From Brasenia schreberi (Eukaryota > Streptophyta > Magnoliopsida > Nymphaeales > Cabombaceae), in NCBI GenBank assembly GCA_036023115.1, contig JAYKKT010000091.1:29578001-29642000 (forward strand): a stretch of 64,000 bases of DNA, in the 5' to 3' direction. Below are positions 60,483 through 64,000 of this stretch, piece by piece. Position numbers and translations under genes: made by a program. Each line of letters opens with the position of its first letter. Position 1 is the stretch's first letter. The notes beneath the pieces are model-generated. The model searched no databases. It saw only the letters and a program-made list of their open reading frames with translations, and was not told the DNA's origin.

Positions 60483-61449
60483 CAATTTTCCTCCTTTTTT
60501 GAAGAATAGTGTATGATCACTGACACTCTTCTAATAGCCCAAATTTATAATGCTCCTACTGAATTTCTCAAACCACGCATTGGGTGATTGTTTTAATCCA
60601 TAGATAGCCTTTTTTAATTTGCATACCTTTCTTCCAGGGGTTGGATATCTAGGTGGTGGTTCCATATAAATTTCTTCTTTCAGTTCTCCATGCAGAAAAG
60701 CATTTTTCACATCCAGTTGCCACATTACCCAATTTCTTTGAGCTGCAATACTGATAATAACTCATATAGATGTAAGTTTTGCTATAGGTGTGAATGTCTC
60801 CTCATAATCAATCCCATATGCTTGACTATATCCGCGGGCTACTAACCTAGCTTTGTACCTTTCTAATGAACCATCTGCTTTGTACTTAATTGTGTATACC
60901 CACTTGCATGAGACTGCTTTTCTATCTTTAGGTAAGTCACTGAGTTCTCAAGTTTGATTCTTCTCTAATGATCGAATTTCAAACTCCATAGCCTCAACCC
61001 ACTGCTTGTCTTTAGATGCTTCAAGGTAATTTTTAGGGATTTGATGTACCTCAGCCTTTAGCACAAAATTATAGTAAATTTGTGATAATTTATTATAGGA
61101 AAGATATTGAGAAATTAGATATTTATGGCATGATCTCTTCCCTTTTCTAAGTGCTATAGGAACATCTGAATCATCTAAGTCATCTCTTGTTTCTTCTACA
61201 CTTTGTCTTGAATTAGAAGTTTATGTTTCTCCCCCTTGATTTATTACTTCTTTTTGTCTATCCATAAATATATTTCTCTCTCCCTTTCTGTATATTTGCA
61301 TGCTCTTTTCTTTTGGGATTTGATCTGTATTGTCTTTCTCTCGTTCTTCACTCACGCTGATTCGTGGTAGAACAACTGTTTCTTCAAAGGTAGAGTCAGA
61401 TACCTCATTCGACCTTTTGTAGTAAGGAGTAGTCTTGAAGAAGGTTACA
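60483..61449 (-). pseudogene. Copia-L RT fragment (Copia-B-like)
   Basis: Minus-strand order from 61449: linker after integrase (VTFFKTTPYYKRS), [97 protein letters not shown] and KAIYGLKQSPNAWFEKF, ending at SVSDHTLFFKKGG just before the catalytic box. It is truncated on both sides, by the junction with K and by element G. Confidence 0.85.
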
Positions 61450-61787
61450 TGTTGGAAAACGTGGTTGCGCAGTGGATATTAAAATCACAAACATAAACAA
61501 ACATTGAAGAGGAAATGTGGAGATCGAAGGAGGGGGCGGACCTCCAATGGAGGCCGCCCCCCCTCTTTCTCTCTCTATCTTAATCACAGACTCCTAACCC
61601 TAATACAACTTATCAGCCCTTATAAAAGGAGCTATAGAATGTAAAATGATCAAAATACCCCTAGTATAGAAAATTACCAAAATGCCCTTATAACTTCAGA
61701 CAATTACAATAATACTCTAAACATCAATTTTACTGTCCTAAGACATTATATGTACTAAAAATGACTCTAAACTCATATTCTTCAACA
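61450..61787 (-). repeat. Element G 3' LTR
   Basis: A 338-bp LTR, clearly homologous to the F LTRs (starts TGTTGAAGAATATGAG on the minus strand, ends TTTTCCAACA). It contains the GC-rich hairpin at about 61530-61566. Confidence 0.92.
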
Positions 61788-61899
61788 CCCCCCTTCAAGT
61801 TGGGAGTGAGATACTTCGAACTCCAAACTTGCCAAAAAATCTTCAACTGTCTGCAACATTCTTCATTTGTCTTCATCACTGGTTTAATCTTTAACAACT

Positions 61900-62415
61900 T
61901 CTTTGGCTACAATATCTTCAACTCAGCCTTGCTGGCTGATCATATCAAGCAGCATATGTGGTTGCAATATAAACTTAGCCTTCCTGGCTAATCATCTCAA
62001 GGAGCATCTCTAGCTGCAATATCAATTGAGCCATCCTGGTTTATCATCTCAAGCAGCATCTCTGGCTACAATATAAACTTAGCCTTCCTAGCTAATCATC
62101 TCAAGCAGCATCTCTAGCTATAATATCAACTCAGCCATCGTGGCTCATCATCTCAAGCAGCATCTCTGGCTGCAACATCATCTCAGCCCTCCTTGTTGAT
62201 CATCTCAAGCAGCATCTCTAGCTGCAATATAAACTTAGCCTTCCTAGCTAATCATCTCAAGCAAGATCTCTAGCTGCAACATCAACTCAGCCCTCCTGGC
62301 TGATCATCTCAAGCAGCATCTATGGCTGTAACATCAACTCAGCCTTCCTAACTGATCATCTCAAGCAGTATCTCTGGCTACATCATTACCTCTGCCTTCT
62401 TAGCTGATCATCATC
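61900..62415 (-). repeat. 52-bp tandem repeat array in element G
   Basis: About nine to ten units with a period of about 52 bp, each containing CTGGCTGATCATCTCAAGCA, GCATCTCTGGCTGCAA and ATCAACTCAGCC with variations. The array lies about 110 bp from the LTR. Confidence 0.9.
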
Positions 62416-63295
62416 ATGACTTTCTTTATCACACGTGCACTAGTAATTTCTTCGAGGCTTTTGTAAAACAACTTAAACAATCAAGAACACATGGATAGCA
62501 CATGACCCTTCTATGGGTGTCGGTTGCTCCCTCTCTCTTTCTTCTTCTCCATAAAGTGATTCGGCAGCTACACTTCAAAAAGTCATGTTTCTTCTACTCT
62601 TAAGAAAGTTGATCTTTTGTGATAGGAGGTACTACTCCACCATACACACTTCATATGGCTTTTCCTGCGCCCCTTCACATGGTGGTTGCCGCCGATGTGT
62701 TGGTTGGGTGCCCTCTCTACCACTCAAATAGCGAAATACAGACATCTTCTCATACTAGTCGATCTGCGTCCTTTCACATGGTGACTGCAGCCACTTTTTC
62801 AGCCCTTTTGACTATTTACTTCAGCAACTCAAGGTTTTAACTTTTATGCTTCTTAGTGATACTGTCATATTCCATACCATCAAATTCCTCTGGCCTCTTC
62901 TATGATTTGATTTGTCATACATGTGTAGTGAAACAATACTGATTTTCTGTATTCTATCTTTCCTTCTATTTCCATTCAGTTGTTTTTCCAATGAAGAAAT
63001 CATCACTACTGCTTCATACCTTCTTCAAAGTTTTTCTCTGAATTTTCAGCCCTCTTGAGCATTATAGCAAACTCTTGATATGCAGGTAAACAACTCTCTT
63101 AGGCATTTCATCAAACACTTGATGTGCAGTTGAATATTTCTCTTGGACATTTCATCAAACACTTGTCTTGCAGAGTGAAGTCTCTGTGAAACATTTCATC
63201 GAACAGTTGAAGTCTCTTTCTTCTTCTCTACCCATCATCATCCTCTTCAACTGCATCCTTTTTGAGTTCTTGGTCAGATTGTTTCTACACAGATG

Positions 63296-63404
63296 ATAGT
63301 TCCCATGGACACTGATTGTAATCACACTTGATAGGAGGCCACCAATCCAAAGTTGCACAGATGAAGTTGTCATACGTCTCTGCAATGTTAGTCACAGATT
63401 TAAC
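63296..63404 (-). pseudogene. Captured GH79 heparanase-like fragment
   Basis: On the minus strand this reads VKSVTNIAETYDNFICATLD then WWPPIKCDYNQCPWELSSV. It matches the mature N-terminus of plant heparanase-like (glycoside hydrolase 79) proteins, which have A.TD.NF.CATLDWWPP.KC.Y..C.W. Those proteins are secreted and act on cell-wall glycans. The catalytic domain is absent. Confidence 0.85.
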
Positions 63405-63532
63405 CGTGATCTTAACTTGTTCATCTGCTATGACTTCACCACCAAATCTCACAAATTATTCTGCAAGAACGCTCTTTGTTATACGTGGGTTGTTGCCCAC
63501 CCAGAGTTGTCGAGATGGGTGCAGCTCATTGG

Positions 63533-63695
63533 TTTTCCAGGAAGGTGGTCAACCTTTCATTTTTTCTCTCTTCAATCATCCTCAGATATGCCTCTTGGTC
63601 ATCTGATTTCAGCACTTGGAACCTAAAAGCCATTCTCCTCTTGTAGCTTGCTGTCTTTGCCTTCCATACCATGCCTGTGCTTGATTTTGGAATTC
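63533..63695 (-). pseudogene. Captured SNF2 ATPase (MINU/CHR12-CHR23-like) fragment
   Basis: Minus-strand frames read QAQAWYGRQRQQATR, then (shifted) RFQVLKSDDQEAYLRMIEER and KNERLTTFLE. This matches the HSA-proximal region (HGRQRQR.TRAEKLR.Q.L, then KADDQEAYM..V..SKNERLT.LL) of plant MINU-type chromatin remodellers. One frameshift is visible. The ATPase motifs are absent. Confidence 0.8.
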
Positions 63696-63699
63696 ACGA

Positions 63700-64000
63700 T
63701 ATGAATTAAGCAACTCATTGAGAAACTCTCTCTTTTTGGTTTCAATTCGGGTTTTTTTTTTTCTTTTCTAATATTGACATCCTCTCCTCATCTCTTTTTC
63801 TCTCTCTTTTCTACTATTCACAGACTGGTTTTTAGCGGTGAATGGTTGATGCCCTTGCAGCCTTCTTGTGCCCCTTTTTATAGGCCACAAGTTGCCTATT
63901 GGATGTAGGATCAGACAAGGCAACTTCCCTTGTTATAGCTTAACGTAAAAAGGTAATGAATTGCTGTTGAAAGCCTTCCAAACTGGGACCAACGTTTGTT
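63700..64000 (-). other. Unassigned end of window in element G
   Basis: T-rich sequence on the plus strand. It may be a further captured fragment or the 5' leader of G. I recognise no protein motif. Confidence 0.4.

Larger units (their letters stand above)
61450..64000 (-). mobile_element. Element G: third gene-carrying LTR element, incomplete in window
   Basis: A minus-strand member of the E/F family inserted in Copia-L. It has the 3' LTR 61450-61787, a polypurine tract complementary to 61788-61800, 52-bp repeats (61900-62415) and the conserved subterminal block (62420-63030). It then carries captured host fragments: GH79 heparanase-like at 63296-63404 and SNF2 MINU-like at 63533-63695. The 5' LTR lies beyond 64000. 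The expected left target copy is TTACA or similar at 61445-61449. Confidence 0.88.

Noticed and set aside
61900..62415. CRISPR-like array
   Set aside because: The units are contiguous 52-bp tandem repeats without spacers, in a plant retrotransposon.

Overview
This window is plant nuclear DNA. The two host genes have short, U-rich GT-AG introns and plant-type protein sequence. The repeats are also plant-typical: Ty1/Copia elements primed by initiator-Met tRNA, Tat/Ogre-like Ty3 LTRs, RTE LINEs ending in (TTG)n, and hAT transposons. I cannot name the species. There are no bacterial, organellar or CRISPR features.

Host genes occupy only the first 7 kb. Positions 1-2371 carry an intact 40S ribosomal protein S13 gene (uS15), from the last base of exon 1 to the stop. 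Its final 10 codons sit in a separate small exon 1.2 kb downstream. At 6662-6748 is the likely first exon of a TBC-domain RabGAP gene, preceded by a (TC)n-rich 5' region. I find no downstream exons in the window.

From about 9 kb to the end the window is a nest of mobile elements. At 10.1-21.8 kb a minus-strand hAT relic contains Copia-A (TSD GATAG), which itself contains a nearly full-length RTE LINE (19-bp TSD). A second hAT relic lies at 21.8-25.1 kb, followed by Copia-B. At 27.2-43.5 kb two related Copia halves (C minus, D plus) meet head to head at about 30.69 kb. Copia-D is split by element E (31684-43174, TSD TACRT). E in turn contains a 3.2-kb solo Tat-like LTR (TSD GAACC) and its own relative, element F (TSD TCAAG). 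At 43.5-59 kb a Copia gag relic (I) is split by Copia-H, which contains a broken Tat-like element and a complete Copia-J (TSD CTGTA). At 59.3-64 kb come the 5' LTR of Copia-K, a Copia-B-like fragment L, and element G, a third member of the E/F family, which runs off the window.

The most interesting content is the E/F/G family. These are LTR elements with no visible gag or pol. They share LTRs, a tRNA-Met primer site, a polypurine tract, 3'-subterminal blocks and 52-bp tandem repeats (F and G). Each carries different intron-free fragments of host genes: importin-5-like and PRP40 in E, a TBC RabGAP and a PPR protein in F, and a GH79 heparanase-like protein and a MINU-type SNF2 ATPase in G. In three captures (importin, RabGAP, PRP40) a downstream part of the mRNA is followed directly by an upstream part. 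For importin and RabGAP the pieces read as circular permutations. That order would be expected if circular (back-spliced) RNAs had been copied into the element, although template jumping could also produce it. A second structural surprise is that two unrelated elements, the Tat-like LTR and the RTE 5' region, carry arrays of short hairpins whose stems differ in sequence but remain self-complementary.

All calls come from reading the sequence and translations by eye. Boundaries supported by target-site duplications are precise; the others are approximate.
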